Of a stretch of 6,010 nt of DNA, positions 5,438 through 6,010 are shown piece after piece (the stretch's first letter is position 1; each line of letters opens with the position of its first letter). This DNA is from an uncultured Collinsella sp. (lineage in GTDB: Bacteria; Actinomycetota; Coriobacteriia; Coriobacteriales; Coriobacteriaceae). The position numbers and the translations under genes are program-made. A model generated the notes under the pieces. The model saw only the letters and a list, made by a program, of their open reading frames with translations, had not been told where the DNA came from and did no database searches. The stretch is taken from the NCBI GenBank assembly GCA_902492185.1, contig CABUKY010000111.1, positions 1-6,010 on the forward strand. The letters run 5' to 3'.

Positions 5438-5974
5438 CTACCCTCTCCTCTTTTCGCTCGATGCTTTACTCATGCCATCGTCAGCCTCGTCCTTGCGCGG
5501 CAGACGGCCGGCGACCGTCTCGCACAGTGCGCACCACTTATCAGCCAGGCACACAATCCATGCCTCGCGACACGTCGGCGGCACTGGCACCAGCGGAAAC
5601 ATATGTCGCGCGATAATATTCCGTTCGCGCGGCGTCAGCTCAAAATCCTCTTCGGCACGTGCCAGGGCAAAAAATGGATGCCGAAATCCGTGCAGTCGAT
5701 GGCTCGGATCGGGGTCATGCCAATCGTAGAGAAAGTAATCGTGTAACAAGGCTCCGCGCAGCAGCGAGGCACGGTCGACCGAAATGCCAACACGGCCCAA
5801 GCGCTCGGCAAAGGACAGGCTCGCCCGCGCTACCGAAGTCACATGTGCATAGACCGTCACGTCGCCATGCTGGATAAACTCGTGCGTCAGGTCCAAGCGG
5901 CCCGCCTGGGCCAGCTGGTGGGCGGCATAGTCGACCTCGTGCGCGATTTTCTCGGCACGAACGGCATCAGACAT
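5438..5974 (-). CDS. HD-domain metal-dependent phosphohydrolase
   Basis: Soluble protein of 178 residues. The HD signature is LLRGALLHDYFLYDW with His78-Asp79, preceded by His44 and followed by His95/His99 (HGFRHP), His124 (IIARHM) and Asp145 (LADKW). This H...HD...H...H...D layout suggests a two-metal centre as in several nucleotide phosphohydrolases; the substrate cannot be told. I chose ATG at 5974 because GGAAGGAGG lies just 4 nt upstream. A GTG at the window edge (6010) would add 12 unlikely residues and swallow the ribosome site. The C-terminal 20 residues are charged and probably disordered. The gene sits directly before the CmpB-like membrane protein, with 3 nt between them, which suggests a joint function. 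Upstream bases 5975-6010 show only the ribosome site. Confidence 0.85.
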   Translation of the reverse strand: MSDAVRAEKIAHEVDYAAHQLAQAGRLDLTHEFIQHGDVTVYAHVTSVARASLSFAERLGRVGISVDRASLLRGALLHDYFLYDWHDPDPSHRLHGFRHPFFALARAEEDFELTPRERNIIARHMFPLVPVPPTCREAWIVCLADKWCALCETVAGRLPRKDEADDGMSKASSEKRRG

Positions 5975-6010
5975 GCTGCCTCCTTCCAGCGGCTCACGGC
6001 GGCAAGCCAC

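Noticed and set aside
5975..6010. 12-residue N-terminal extension of the HD protein from a GTG at the window edge
   Set aside because: It contains the GGAAGGAGG ribosome site of the ATG at 5974.
1..6010. tRNA, rRNA, CRISPR array, transposase or phage genes
   Set aside because: None seen on either strand; coding density is high and the gaps are all under 200 bp and described individually.

Overview
The window reads as chromosomal DNA of a high-GC, Gram-positive anaerobe, most likely a Coriobacteriia member such as Collinsella or a relative. This rests on the G/C-rich third positions, strong AGGAG-type ribosome sites, a 2-hydroxyacyl-CoA dehydratase-type activase, a CmpB-type permease of the kind common in anaerobic Gram-positives, and an amtB-glnK order as seen in Actinomycetota. 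The taxonomic call is an inference from gene style; no marker gene is present. All six genes lie on the minus strand, so transcription runs from high to low coordinates.

In transcription order there are four blocks. (1) 5974-4415: an HD-domain phosphohydrolase followed 3 nt later by a CmpB-like (PF06541) membrane protein, probably translationally coupled. (2) 4217-2411: amtB (ammonium channel) and glnK (PII protein), a nitrogen-scavenging pair. Its upstream region holds GAAAC/GCAAC pentamers at roughly 11-bp phasing and several short palindromes. A near-palindrome of about 130 bp almost fills the gap between the two genes. (3) 2323-1466: a Cof-type HAD phosphatase. Its ribosome site is perfectly complementary over 13 nt to a sequence just after glnK. 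(4) 1344 to the window edge: a TetR-type regulator with a TTG start, then a CoA-dehydratase activase that runs off the window. They are 11 nt apart and preceded by two palindromes on the same helical face, which look like the TetR operator.

The gene content is largely ordinary core metabolism and regulation, and no wholly new system is evident. The most interesting signals are non-coding: the alternative RNA pairing around the HAD start, the palindrome inside the amtB-glnK operon, and the phased pentamer array before amtB. At protein level, the PII protein has Leu instead of Tyr at position 51 and no glnD follows it, which points to control by ligand binding alone. The activase has an unusual Ala-rich N-terminal extension of about 80 residues.
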